Assembly (NCBI GenBank): GCA_941918925.1
Contig: OW799236.1
Location: 67,542,685-67,606,684, forward strand
DNA length: 64,000 bases
Source: Phyto melanocephala
Taxonomy: Eukaryota; Arthropoda; Insecta; Diptera; Rhinophoridae
Direction: 5' to 3'
The translations under genes and the position numbers were made by a program. Below the pieces are notes generated by a model. That model saw only the letters and a program-made list of their open reading frames with translations, did no database searches and was not told where the DNA came from. This document shows, in pieces, positions 1-12,172 of the stretch. The number at the start of each line of letters is the position of its first letter. Positions within the stretch are counted from its first letter, which is position 1.

Positions 1-1479
1 GCGGAAATAAACAAATGTACTAAAATAGAACACAAACCACACAGATAACCATAAAACACGAATATAAAAAATACTAAAAATATTCTCAAATTTTATGTCA
101 AAAGTATATTTAAATTTGCATTTTCTTTGATTTGGGTGGTAACATATAACATTTGCATAAGATTTAAAAAAAATAAATGAATAAAAGATGTGCCTATGAA
201 AATGTACATATTTAAATTTTAAATTCTGTTTATTCTATTGATTAATATTAAGTATACGTTATGTAATCGATTTTGAATATTACTTATACGCCAGTAAACG
301 AAATATGATCCAGCAAAAAAAAAAAGCTTGACATACATATATACTACATTACTTTGTTAGAGTAAGATAATGAACAGCAAATCATCAGCATAAAGGTAAA
401 ACCATTATCTGTATAATAATATTTTCAATTAGGATAATATCTCGGTTACACAATGAAAATCGAATGCCATCAATCTGCACCTTAGCCTAAATTGAAAATC
501 AAAATTTATGTTTCTCAAACAAAACAAAATTTCCATATTAAATATATTTAAAAAAATTCTTTACTTTCTTTGCTTTAAAATATCTAATACTCGTATTTAA
601 CTAATAGTACACAATTCATTTTTGCTAGGTTTTAAATTGTTATTTACCAATAAAAATAAGATTAAATTTGGTTCTTTTTCTACGTATTACACGTATCATT
701 TATTATCCTAAAATCATTTGAGGTTTACATTAAAACATATCATAAGATGTATTTTTTTTAAGAATTTCTCACTAAAAATATGTTCTTTCTGTGATTAAAA
801 AAATAACCTCATATACCTTTTAGTTTTCAAGATTAATCAAGTATCCTAAGTTAATTCTACCTAAAATTGGCATTTTTATTACTTTAGCCTTATAATTAAA
901 TTTTTGTACATTTTAACTATATTTTTTTTATATGATATTAGTTTTCCGTGCCTTTGGAGCCTAATAGTAGAACTATTAATTGAAGAAAGGAATGTTTTAA
1001 AGATTTAACTATTTTCTCAATTCAAATAATGGATTTTATAATTATTTTATAATTTGTGTGTAAATCAAGGGCATATATATTCATCAGTAACTCTTGATTC
1101 GCCAGCTGATAATTTTTTTCTTCACTGATTTTAAACTTCAGCTGTCGCAGTTCATAGATAAAAAATAACTATCTCTCTTTTCTCAATTATTTCAAAAGTC
1201 AAACTTTATATTTAAAAAAGTTTACGAAAAAATTCTCTCCGAACTGCTTTTAACTTATAAACAATTGTGCCTTGGCGAAAAGAAAAGAAATGTTTTCATT
1301 TTTAAATAAAAAATATATTAAATAAAAAATGTTTTTTTTTTTTTTAAATAAAGATATTAGCACACCTTTTTATTTAAACAAATTGCAAAAACAACAATCG
1401 TATAAAATCCACTGAACTGGTTGTAAATAGCATTTAACAATCTGCTGAAAGATTTCTTAGTAGGCACATAAATATGTCT
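1..1479. other. AT-rich intergenic DNA
   Basis: No open frame of useful length, no RNA gene and no recognisable transposon end was seen. The stretch is A/T rich with short homopolymer runs. Confidence 0.6.
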
Positions 1480-1995
1480 GTTAAAATATAGGGTTTTTAA
1501 AAGAGGGGACGGCGATATCAACAAGCATTTTTGGTAGCATCGGTGCTAAAACTTTAAGGTAGACGTGTTGGCTCTTTATTGAAAACCATTTTTTTGATTA
1601 TAGTTTAGCTTAAAGTTGATAAATTTTACGCGCTTATGATGTTAAAATTTGTCGTATTTCTAATATGTTTAACTATTTGTACTGCAGAACAATTAAAAAT
1701 ATAATATTCCAAGTTCTTATCATCTCCTCGCATGCTTTACATGTTAGTTAATCTTCGTTGTGTTGGATTACACAGTTTTATAATTTCCATCGATTTTTCA
1801 AGACTTGGGTTATCAAATAATATGTCCATCAGTTTACCGACATTAAGATGTTGTTATTTTCTTACGTATTATTACAATTCTCAGACTTCAGGCTTTTTTC
1901 TTTTTTTAACATTGTTACGATTTTAATACTATTTAGGAATAACACAAGTCTTAAATTGGGTACTTCAATTATGTACTGAAACTTCTAGTTATAAC
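1480..1995 (-). mobile_element. Degraded 3' end of a LOA/I-type retrotransposon
   Basis: Read on the minus strand, about 1690-1750 gives TCKACEE followed by DDKNLEYYIFNCSAV. This resembles the Cys/His segment (CxxC...EH...C) found after the RNase H domain of LOA/I/R1-type ORF2 proteins, with the usual His and one Cys changed. The left border carries an AAAGAGGGGA motif like those at about 32165 and 50575, which lie at the 3' ends of similar fragments. Stops and shifts are present. The assignment rests on short motif similarity, so it is tentative. Confidence 0.35.
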
Positions 1996-2944
1996 CCTTC
2001 ATTATTTTTATCGCATGCTAATTATATAGGTTTCTAGCTTATTTTCACTCGCATAAATACATACCTTTCATTATTCTCAACACATAAGTACATTTGTTCT
2101 GAAACTAAGCGTGAAAGAAATAATTAGAAACAAAATCACAAGGAATTTAATGCATTTAATTGAGATATATATTTTATCATGTCTGAAAAGAAACAAAAAG
2201 AAAAGCTAAACGTTTTTTTAAAATTATCAGCAGAGTCAGTCGAAGTTTAGATTCCAAAAGGTTAACTATAAACCGAAAAAGATAATACTTAAGAAAGAGG
2301 AAGGAAAATTAATAAGAGACAATAATTAAGATAAAAAATTTAACTAATTCCCTATTTCGATGATAAAAAGTAAAGCTGTGGAGCAAGAACTTTTTTTTTC
2401 TTGATTCTTGTAAAAGTTGTCCAACATGCAAACACTTATTTAAACATAGACAAAGTTTTGCCACAGTCAACTATTAATTATCCATGTGATATCCACCCAG
2501 CCTGATTATTCGGCCAAGGAATGGACTAGAAAACCGCTTATGCAAGAATAGAAGTTACAAGGATCCTGTTTTTCATCTCTCCTCGCCTTGGGATACCTTA
2601 AATAGAAAATTGCTCACAATAAATTGACACAACAAAACAAAACCCACATACATATGTAAGTATAACCAAGAATGATAAAAGAAAGATTACGACAACACGA
2701 ACACAAAAATTTAATGTTCTGCGCAAGTGGGTTAAATGACGTCATGAAACAGTCTGACATTTAAACATGACAGTGGGACAGTTTCTTAATTTTTTCCATA
2801 AATAATTTTATGAAAAAAAATTTTTTATAATACTCGTAGTTTTTTTGTCAAGAATAAAAATAGTGAAATATTCAAAGAACATACAAAATTAAGAATAATT
2901 TCAAACAAAAATTAATATAATTTAAAATATAATATCTATTAAGT
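1996..2944. other. AT-rich DNA, no feature seen
   Basis: No coding pattern, repeat boundary or RNA gene recognised. It lies downstream of the THAP pseudogene on the minus strand and may include its 3' untranslated region. Confidence 0.5.
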
Positions 2945-3854
2945 TCAAGGTTTAGTATATTTTCTTTTTCGGCTACTTATATTTTGTTTAATTTCCGCAT
3001 AAAGCGGTCTTAATCTAAAATACATCCTACATTTTTTCACTTTTTTTAAATAACCTGCAAGCTTCGGCTTTTGTTTTTTGTCATTGTTCTTAAGCTTTTT
3101 TAATTGTACTTCATTGAAGAGAAGTCTTAATGCCTTCTCCAGATTTGCGTTGGAAAAACTCAGCCTCTGAACTCTCTGAGTCAAATGCTTGATAGTAGTT
3201 TTAGATTGGCTTTTTTCATTTTTAGCATTTTGTTCTCCTGGCGCAAAGCTTTGCTATAAACGAATAAGAAAATTTTGATTACTGTTATGTATTCGGACTT
3301 TCAAATGTAAGAACAAACAGTTTTTGACCTCAAATGAAAATTTAAAATTTAGTACCATTTTGTGGATCTAGTGCGATATGTATATACATTTCAACTTCTA
3401 AGTTGTTCATTTAAAGTTGCGAACTGTCTTCATTTGTGTCACAATTAGCTTTTTTCGCTTCCTCTTTACATGGTATTATTTTCGTTTCAGTAGCGATATC
3501 AGTGGCATCTATAGTCGGAACTTCTTCCGGTTTCAATTTTAAAGTTGCTCTATTACTACATACTGTACAAAATTATTAAATTAAGAATGTGCAAACCGAT
3601 ATACTTCTAACCCATTTCAAATTTAAAATTTCTTTCAAAATCGTCTGGCTTAAAATATAATGAACAAATTCTCTCCCTAAGTATCTTTATGGTTCTCCAA
3701 AGCGTTCTTTGTTACTCATTGTTTTTTTGAAAAGTGTAAAAGGACACATCTAAGATAAGATATATTAAAACACGCACAAAATTTGTTTTGAACACATTTT
3801 CTCACATGATTTCTTTCTATCGTTTCGCATGCATTTGCCCACTGCGCACTTCAT
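2945..3854 (-). pseudogene. THAP-domain gene with introns, probably inactivated
   Basis: Reading the minus strand, exon 1 (3854-3806) starts MKCAVGKCMRNDRKKS, the THAP C-x4-C opening. A donor GTGAGA and acceptor TTATCTTAG bound a 56 nt intron. Exon 2 (3749-3612) continues SFYTFQKN, then LWRTIK, then ERICSLYFKPDDFE. A 49 nt intron (3611-3563) leads to exon 3 (3562 down to about 3440) with LKPEEVPTI, the THAP 'AVPT' motif. Phases agree (1 and 1). A last exon opens near 3253 and encodes a Leu-rich coiled coil that ends at 2945. THAP domains are zinc-dependent DNA-binding modules of host genes and of P-element transposases, and THAP followed by a coiled coil fits both. Decay signs: in-frame TAA at 3712-3714; the zinc-ligand His of C-x2-H is Tyr; the usual Pro is Gln; the coiled coil passes between frames near 3185-3200. 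Kept introns argue against a processed copy. The exon 3-4 junction is uncertain. Confidence 0.72.
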
Positions 3855-4204
3855 GTTTACAATTTGCTTCAAATTTTTAAACCAGAATTTTTTACACATA
3901 AAGCTTTCAAACAGCCTCCACGCACGGTTATTATAATAATAATTATTTTTTTAACAATATTTAATATATTAAAACCCAATATTCTTTATTTATAACAAAA
4001 TATGATAAATTAATTTTTTGAAAATTGTCAAAGTGATTTTTGTTGCAGGGTTACCAAGTCCCACATAACATATAAATTGTTTCGAACAAATTTAGGAAAA
4101 AATCCAAAATATATTGATCTTTAATATTAATAATATAATTAAACGTATTCTAATTTTTGATTTTTCTTGAATATTCTTGAGTTTTAGGTATTTTTTTAAT
4201 ATGT

Positions 4205-4828
4205 TTTTTATTTTTTAACTTCAATATTTCGAGACTCTACATAAATAAATAATGCCCTTTAGAAAAAATAAAAACAACAATGCCCTCATTACAATTGCAT
4301 GAGATTGTGTGAACTAAATTAAATATTTTTAATATGAATATAGAAAATTATCACAAACATATGTAGTAATGTCGGAAATTATTAAAACCCACACTGGATC
4401 GGCCTTAGTCATAAAAAAACATTAAATGTTTATTAAGCGCTTAATTGACGGATAACTGTAGGAAATTTGTCAAATAAGCCTATATTAAACATAAAATATA
4501 TCTTGTGAATAAGGAAAATATACATACATTTAATATAGATACAAACGCCAAAATCAGGAACTAAAAATATAGAATTTGGTTTTTGCCTTAGTTTACTTGA
4601 TTTTATTTCTGTCTTTTTTATATAAAGTGCATTAAGTATAAGGCTTAATGTTATTACTTAAGTTAAAGAAATTTTTTTGATCATGTGGAGTTAATTTTCG
4701 TATATGTAAGTTGTCAATTTTTGGTTCTCAATTTTTTAAAATTTTATCAAAAATTATAACCAAAATATTTTCCTGAAGAAGATACACAAAGTGATACCGA
4801 AATATTGAAGTTAAAAAATAAAAAAACA
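4205..4828. repeat. Inverted repeat, arms about 30 bp
   Basis: TTTTATTTTTTAACTTCAAT at about 4209 recurs in reverse orientation near 4800-4828, with weaker similarity extending outside both arms. This could be the ends of a small degraded foldback element, or two copies of one dispersed repeat. No coding content lies between the arms. Confidence 0.4.
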
Positions 4829-4912
4829 ACTTAATAAAAAAAACCACTTCAAACTCATGAAAATAGTCAAGAATACACACATCGCCCTAAATATTATGGA
4901 AATACATAGAAT

Positions 4913-4976
4913 AGGTAACCCTAGCTTGGGTTAAGCTACGTCATCTAACGGGAAAACATGCGCATGGCGTTACCTC
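4913..4976. repeat. Dispersed motif shared with about 61049-61110
   Basis: TACGTCATCTAACGGGAA followed by an interrupted CATGGCGT occurs here and again near 61077-61106. The surroundings differ. It is probably the end of a small unidentified repeat family. Confidence 0.35.
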
Positions 4977-6727
4977 TTTCTTGAGTATAACAACCTAAAT
5001 ATATAGTTTTTTCTCTCAAACTTAAAATTTTGAATTTTAAGGAAACCTTTGTGTACTTACATTTATACAAATATGCTTAATACTTAAATAAAGATAATTT
5101 AATTATATAAGAAAGGATAATGTATATATAAACCTAATTGTTATCCTCTAATATTTAACCTGCATATTATCATACATTATAATTAATTTTAATCATTAAG
5201 TAATAATTTAAATTGCTATTTATAAAAACTAATAACTGAATTACTTAATTTGTTGATTTTTAGTAAATACACTTATTGCTAATTATAAAATCTCGGAGCT
5301 AAAAGGGCCAATGTCACTTTTTTGCTCTTTTGAGTTAATCATTACATTAGATTTGTTTTCTTGCTCTCTTTCATTATGGTAAAACAGCTAAAGTCATACT
5401 TAACCCAGAACAGCTTCATAAATAAAGTGCTGCCCAATGTCACTATGAAAATATATATAAAAGTTAAAGTTCAATTTAAATTTTCTCAAAAGAAATTTTT
5501 TTTGACATTTGCCCTTTTAGTTCCCAGCCACAGAAATACACTTAACAAATATTTACATATGTATTGCTAATCCTGCAATATTTTTATACCCGCCACCAAA
5601 AAAATGGTGGGGGTATATTCATTTTGTCATTCCGTTTGTAACACATCGAAATATCCATTTTAGACCCCATAAAGTATATATATTCTGAATCGGGGTTTGA
5701 TTTTATGACGATCTAGCTATGTCCGTCCGTCTGTCCGTCTGTTGAAAGCACGATAGAGGTCGCACCGAAAAAGCTAGGGGGCTCAAATTTTGCCAGAATC
5801 TTTCTTATAGACAAGGTTTGTTTGGTATTGAAAATGGGCTAAATCGGAATATTAGAAAGAGAGTTATAGCTCGAAAAGCAAGAGTAGGTCGAAAAAACCG
5901 TGTCCGAACATCGAATAAAATGGAATTGTGTCCAAACGCCTTTACGTAGACTCATGAACCTTCGAATATATATTTCCTGGGTAAAGACAATATTTTCCTC
6001 CGAAAATTGTCTAAATCTATGCATTAGGAGAGGAGTTATCGATCAAAATGTACGAAAATTTATACCGCACAGTGTATTTTTCGGTATATTTAAAAACAAA
6101 AACGTCATAAAAGCAACAAAATTGGATGTACGACTCTGAAATTTTGCACACTTTGCTTTTTCGTGACACGCTTTCTTGTAACGGCAAATCAATGTGTCAC
6201 GCTCACTTTTACGCCCACCTCCCATATAACGTTTTAACTAAAATTCATATAATTTCTCTATTAATAAAGATTTTTGAATAATAAAGGCCTATATTAAAAA
6301 ACACCTCAGTTGTATTCATTCACAAAAATAACTTTGACACGCCTACTATAACGCCCACTTTTCACGTTATCTACCGTTAATGAAATTTAAAAGCTCATAA
6401 AACCGCTAAAATTAGAGGTATGATGATTAATTTTGCTATGTCTATCCCCCTAGGCAATTTCATTACTATGCCAAAAAATTAAGGTGCCATGCCCACTTTT
6501 ACGCCCACCTCCCATATAACGTTTTACCTAAAATTCATATAATTTCTCTATTATTATTCTCTAACTTTTTTCCTTAAATTTTTATAAAAATATATTAGTC
6601 ATATATATTATCATTTATTCATCTTACACTGCACCATTTATTGTACTGTAGCTAAATATAAGATAAAGATGATTAAGATAGATGACTCTACTAGCAACTA
6701 CTAGATGGCATGCTAACAACTTATGCT

Positions 6728-7178
6728 TATGTTCTCCTGAAGTTATGCTCTATTAAAAATGGGAATTTAGAAAAATTTTGACCTAAGTAAAAAAAAATTA
6801 TCTCAACATTATAAACAATTTATTTTCATGTATTTATGGCTAACAAATTTTAAAATTATACAAAACTTATTTCTTTTGAAAATCTTTTAAAAGCAAAATG
6901 TTATAGAAGTTTAAAAATCTTACTAATAAATTTCCCGTTTTAGAAAAATTCTGAGAATGTATATTTTGAATCACCATGTGGCCCTTACAATTTAACCACC
7001 CTCTACAAAGAAAGTGATACATATTTTTATATAATTATCACACGGTGATTCAAAATATACATTCTCAGTACATGAAAATAAATTGTTTATAATGTTTAGA
7101 GATACTTTTTTTTTATTTAGGCCAAAATTTTCCTAAATTCCCATTTTTAATAGAGCATAACTTTAGGAGAACGTAAGA
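6728..7178. repeat. Internal foldback in Helentron copy 1
   Basis: The segment 6728-6832 recurs inverted at 7069-7178, and 6951-6980 recurs inverted at 7041-7068. On the right the two pieces are contiguous; on the left about 118 bp separate them. Copy 4 (around 55040-55300) has only the left arm, so the right arm was added by a later inverted duplication. Confidence 0.75.
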
Positions 7179-7456
7179 TAACAAACATAAATTAGCACTA
7201 TTTCGTAGATAAAACTTTCCTCTTAAATTCATGTAATTTCTCTATGAATAAAGATTTTGGAATACTAAAGTACTATATTGAAATATCTAAGTTATGTTTA
7301 TTAGCAGAAACTTTATTGACACGCGTATTTTAACGGCCACTTTCATTTATTTATTTATTTATTTATTTATTTACTTAATTCAATCAACATAATAATATTT
7401 ACAGTTGAGCAACATTTTTAATTTAATTACAAAAATAAAGAAAAATAAAAACAACA

Positions 7457-10281
7457 TTAAACGTATGCATTTGAGTTTAGAAATCTTATCAGCTTTCCAC
7501 TTGTTACAGCAACATTATCAGAGAAGTCAATGTGAACATAGAACTTATTTACCTCAGCACAAATTCTTCTAATTGGATCAAAGTTAATGTAGTTTGATCT
7601 ATGAAATGGTACATATAACGGTTCATAAAATCTAAGCTGCCTATTAGGAACATTGATGCATATTTTATGTCGAAGATATGTAGAATCAATTTTGCCTTGA
7701 ATTAGATTTATGACAAATGCAATATTGGAAACAATTCTTCGGCTTTGTAACGTTGGGAGCGCAATGAGTAGTAAACGACTACGATATGACGGTAAGAACA
7801 GCAAAAATTGTTTTTGGACTGATTCAAGTTTTTGAATATAAACATCATATTGGGGATCCCAAATTACTGATCCATATTCCAGTAAAGGTCTTTCCAATGA
7901 CGTGAATAAATTTTTTGTTACATAAGGATCATTAAATTCCTTAGCCCAACGCTTTATGAAACTTAATACCCCATAAGCTTTATTTACTGTCATTATTACA
8001 TGTGAGTTGAAATTAATTTTTACATCAAAGAGAATTCCAAGATCCAAAAACGAGTCAACAACATTCAAATTAGAGCAATTTAGAGAGTAAACATTCGAAA
8101 TCGGTGAATATCTGCAGAAAGTCATAGATTTGCATTTTGTTAAATTCAATTCCATAAGATTTACCGTACACCAATTAAAAAAATTATTTAAATCAGCTTG
8201 GAGATAAAAACTGTCGTCAACAGTTCTAATCCATGAATAAAGTTTAACATCATCAGCAAACATTAAAATATTGCTGTATTGAATAGCCTTTGGAAGATCA
8301 TTTATAAGCAATAAAAATAAGATGGGGCCAAGGTGACTTCCCTGAGGAACTCCGGAAGTTACTTCAATATGTTTTGATATACAATCATTATAAAAAACAC
8401 TTTGTCTCCGATCCTTTAAATATGAACTAATCCATTTTAAAAGGTAAACCGGAAACCCTAATTTTTTGAGCTTCACTAACAATAAATCATGGTTAACCTT
8501 ATCGAAGGCTTTACTGAAATCAGTATAAACTACATCAGTTTGGTTACCATTACAAAATCCTGTATTGATGAAGGACGTCAGTTCCATTAGGTTTGTGGAT
8601 GTAGATCTGCCTTTACAAAAACCATGTTGTGCTGGAGAAAGAATTGTTGATATTTGGGCAGTTAGGATGTCCGTTAATATTTTCTCAAGCAGTTTAGGAA
8701 TGGAGTTAAGTTTAGCTATTGCTCTATAATTAGTAACATCACTACGGCTACCAGATTTATGAAGCGGGATGATAAATGAATCTTTCCAACATTTAGGAAA
8801 TATACCAAATTTCAAAGAACTCTTAAATAGATGAGTGATAGGAATAGCCAAAACGTCGGCACAATTTTTTAATATGCAGCTAGGAATACCATCAGGACCA
8901 GGTTTATAACAATTTTTTATACTTCTCAGGCTTTTTAAGACAGTATCGACATCTAAAGATGATATATTAATTGATGAAGACGAAGTAATATCATAAGGAT
9001 AAATTAAACTATGGAACGTTTTTGCAGAAAAAGTAGAGGCGAAGAAATCAGCAAAAGAATTGGCAATATCTGTATTATTAGAATAACAACATTATTCATT
9101 TTCATAGTAGTTGGATACGTTGAAACTCTACGTTTGGAGTTGACAAAATTATTAAACATTTTCGGATTCTTTTTAAAGTAAAATTTCATTTTGTTTATAT
9201 ACGATGCATAACATTTTTTGTTCTCAATAATATAACGGCTTTGAGCTATTAGATAATAGCTACGATCAATAAAGGTTTTGCTCTTCATGAACTTTTTATA
9301 TAGACGGTTTTTACGATTTTTTAACCAGGTTAAAGTACGGGAATACCATGGAGGACGATTTGATGTTACCTTCTTTAACAATGGAGTGCTTGCTGATAAA
9401 CAACTGAAGAGAACTGAGTAAAATTTCAACACGATTTGATCAAAATTACTACCATTATAAGAAAAAGCAAGAATTTTAAACCAGTTAATATTATGTAACA
9501 AGTTATTTAACATATGGTAGTTCGTACGTTTAAAACAGAGCGACTCAGATACAGTGTGAACAGTTTCCTTTTGAGGCAATGGTGTAGAAATTAACAATGT
9601 AGGATGGTGTCGGTCCTCAGGAATAAATAAGGGGTTAGTCCTAGATACGTCGAATAGAGAGGGATTATTTACAAATACGAGATCCAATAAGCGGTTGTTG
9701 TAATTAAAAATTTTATTTATTTGAAAGACACTTAAATTAGTCAGACTATTGAAAAAATCTTGACTCCAATCATGTGATGTAATCGGTACAAAGAAATCTG
9801 TATCATCTGATGTAATCCAGGATGCAGCCGGAATATTAAAATCACCAAAAATCATCAAAAAATCAGCTGACTTTAGTTTATCTGCAACGGATTTTATTAA
9901 CAAAACATGTTCACCATAAAGTTGTGGATCAGAGTTTGGAGGTATATATGAGCAGGTAATAAAGAGCGATATATTTTGAATTTGTATTACAACAGCGATA
10001 AATTCAATGTCAGATGAATTTACAAATAATAACTGTTCAGCAGGATACAAACAGGAAACAGCAATTAAAACACCACCACCACGTTTGCCAATTCTATCAC
10101 GTCTAAAAACTTGATATTTACTACAAAAAATTTCAGAGTTATTAGTATTATTAGTAAGCCAGGTTTCAGTAAATGCAGCAACATGAAATTCGCAGTCAAA
10201 GCTGTTAAGGAACATATCAGTAAGCTTAGTATTCATTCCATTTGCATTTTGATAAATAATGTTAAGGGTAGAATTTTGCAT
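7457..10281 (-). pseudogene. CR1-group ORF2: endonuclease plus reverse transcriptase, one frameshift
   Basis: The ATG at 10281 overlaps the ORF1 stop as TAATG. The first part (10281 to about 9085) is an APE-type endonuclease: NIIYQNANGM, the catalytic FTETW, GGGVLIAV, MIFGDFNIPA and the terminal ..DRHHPTLL (SDH-like) motif. A single-base-type frameshift near 9075-9095 moves the frame. The second part (about 9085-7457) is the reverse transcriptase: PGPDGIP, YTDFSKAFDKVNHD, TSGVPQGSHLGPILF and the catalytic FADD. There is no RNase H. Both parts are otherwise open, for a combined length of about 940 codons, normal for the group. As it stands it cannot make a full ORF2 protein. The protein nicks the target and copies the element RNA at the nick. 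Confidence 0.88.
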
Positions 10282-11159
10282 TAGTTTTTTGAAGTTTGAT
10301 TAGATGTTGGAATACGAGCTAAGTTTTCATCACGATAAATAAATTCACGTACTAGAGTATGGTTTGGCCAAAAATTTACGTTTACGATTTGTTCAAAATA
10401 TTCGAGTGTGACAATTATTTTGAACGAGGCTTTATTTCTTGAATTAATTTTAAAAATATTTATGTTAGCAGGTAGATTATTATTAAATTTAGATAATAAG
10501 TAGTTTTTAACATCATCAACAGTTGTTTCAAGAAGAAAACGAGTAGCAAATATAGTTTTTCTTGACGGAATTGTACGAAGTTCTCTGACGGCTTTAGTTG
10601 GTACAGTATTATCAGAAATTAAAGATGCAGCTGATGAAAAAGATGTAGTAGGTGAATTACTATTTAATTCAAGGGGTAACGGAGTGATAACTTCAGATAC
10701 AATCAAGTTGTTTTGCTCCATGCAAGGTGAAGGAGACAAATCATCGTATTCTACTGAATTATGGGAAGCCGCTTTTGATTTTGTTATTGAAGGGATTGGA
10801 TTTCTTGCAGATTTTTTCCTCTTAGGTAAAGAATTTTGTTGAACGTCAGCAAATTTATCTAAATTCGGAAAATTTGTGAAAAGTTCACCAAATTTTAAAA
10901 ATTTAGATTGAACAGATAAGAAGTCCTTATTTAGTTGATCGAACTGCTCTTTATAACTTTTGAAGAATTTGTAAAATTCAACATTTATATTTTTACAATG
11001 AGGACAATTCCATTGTAGGGATTTAGTAGGGTCAGCAAGCGCATCTGCATCACGCGCTTTCAGTCCACTACATTTTAAGTGATAGGTTTCAAGACACAAC
11101 CAACATGATATCAAGCGGTCATTACCCGAAACGTTACAATTTTTGTTCTGGCAATCCAT
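10281..11159 (-). CDS. CR1-group ORF1 with PHD-like zinc finger
   Basis: The frame is intact at 292 codons. The N-terminus carries a Cys/His cluster, C-x4-C with RLISCWLC, TYHLKC and WNCPHC, that matches a PHD-type finger (about residues 3-56). A coiled-coil-like stretch (KSYKEQFDQLNKDFL, about residues 68-85) follows, then a basic Ser/Pro-rich linker and a C-terminal domain. ORF1 proteins of this group bind the element RNA and act as chaperones in the RNP. Its stop overlaps the ORF2 start by one base (TAATG), which suggests termination-reinitiation. A shorter relative of the same finger is seen at 17626-17814. Confidence 0.85.
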   Translation of the reverse strand: MDCQNKNCNVSGNDRLISCWLCLETYHLKCSGLKARDADALADPTKSLQWNCPHCKNINVEFYKFFKSYKEQFDQLNKDFLSVQSKFLKFGELFTNFPNLDKFADVQQNSLPKRKKSARNPIPSITKSKAASHNSVEYDDLSPSPCMEQNNLIVSEVITPLPLELNSNSPTTSFSSAASLISDNTVPTKAVRELRTIPSRKTIFATRFLLETTVDDVKNYLLSKFNNNLPANINIFKINSRNKASFKIIVTLEYFEQIVNVNFWPNHTLVREFIYRDENLARIPTSNQTSKN

Positions 11160-11561
11160 AATTAATGATGAAATGTAATATTTTAAAATGTAATTTATCT
11201 AATAAAATTTTAATGTTTTGGTTATTTGGGTAACTGGGTAGCAAAAATCAACTACTAAACAGTAGATGGCGCCAATATATTACAAACAGATGTACTGAAT
11301 AGTTGTTGTATTATATCACTTTATAAACAATACTGATAAAATATAAAACTTTACCATTTACAATCAGCACAAGCCTTTAAAAATAGTGCCGCAGTAATTC
11401 GTAGACAATCAAAGCGGGTAAACGTATTATGACCAGGTTAAATCCACTAAAAAATATAAATCCAAATGGAGCAGCGAACGAAACACGTCCAAACAGTACA
11501 GTGATGCCAACTTTTTGAAAGACTAAATTTACCAAAAAATTTACTAGCATACCGAAGTTAT

Positions 11562-12172
11562 AATGGGTGGTTTAATTTTAAGAACTATGTTGATTTTTTA
11601 TAAAATTATTATGAAATTATTATCATTTATTTTTATAATGATAATATTTGTATGCTTCAGTTATGTATGGAACAAAATATCGGCCAAATGGCCCCCCCAA
11701 CCTAGGCGGCACACCTCGATCCGATAGTCCATATTTTCAATGACACTGTTAATGCTCAATTGTTGGACACAATGATGAGTCGAGGTTGCTTACTCTTTTG
11801 CCACGTTATCGTGAAAAACAGCAATGTTTCCCATTCAACGAACTAATATGGCATTCACAGATGTTTTCACATTTCATACAGACCTGCTTTGCAGACATTT
11901 AAATATTTTTTTACAATTCTCACGATTGTGGATGAATTCGAACGATTATGTTGACCAAAAGAATCACGAAGTGCACAAAATGCATTTTGATTTGAACGCC
12001 CATTTTTATAAAAATCTTTAATATTTAAAAGCGTTGCTCGATTGCGTATCATTCCACGGTTCAAATTGAGTTAGTCTGAGATTGAGAAATGTCAAATGAA
12101 ATACAAGAAAAAAGTTGAAATTTAGATGTGGTTCACCTTAAACATGGGCCCTTAAAATTTAACCACCCTCTA
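11562..12172 (-). mobile_element. Deleted mariner-like transposon inside Helentron copy 1
   Basis: Inverted ends near GGGTGGTTAAATTTTAAGG (left copy slightly altered) are bordered by TA. On the minus strand the interior reads IKDFYKNGRSNQNAFCALRD then FGQHNRSNSSTIVRIVKK, like the helix-turn-helix start of insect mariner-type (DUF4817-like) transposases, and near the left end GGHLADILF, like their C-terminus. The catalytic DDE/D region is absent. It is a MITE-like derivative present at the same internal place in all four family-1 Helentrons. Confidence 0.7.

Larger units (their letters stand above)
7344..11515 (-). mobile_element. CR1-group non-LTR retrotransposon
   Basis: On the minus strand: a 5' leader (about 11515-11160), ORF1 with a PHD-like finger, ORF2 with endonuclease and reverse transcriptase, and a 3' end of tetranucleotide repeats (ATTT/AAAT)n at 7344-7375 instead of poly(A). 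ORF1 with a PHD finger, no RNase H, and a microsatellite tail fit the CR1/L2/Crack/Daphne group. The site is inside Helentron copy 1 at a point that is uninterrupted in copy 4 (about 55450-55465). The flanks GCCACTTTCAT and GCCAACTTTTTG may be an imperfect target duplication. Apart from one frameshift it is nearly complete. Confidence 0.85.

Noticed and set aside
5900..6139. Conserved 60-80 codon frames inside Helentron copies (also 24128-24310, 53845-54173)
   Set aside because: They recur because the element recurs. The frames overlap repeat landmarks, have indels between copies and show no known domain.
11824..12021. 65-codon plus-strand frame as a small gene
   Set aside because: It is the antisense shadow of the deleted mariner transposase and is broken or different in the other Helentron copies.
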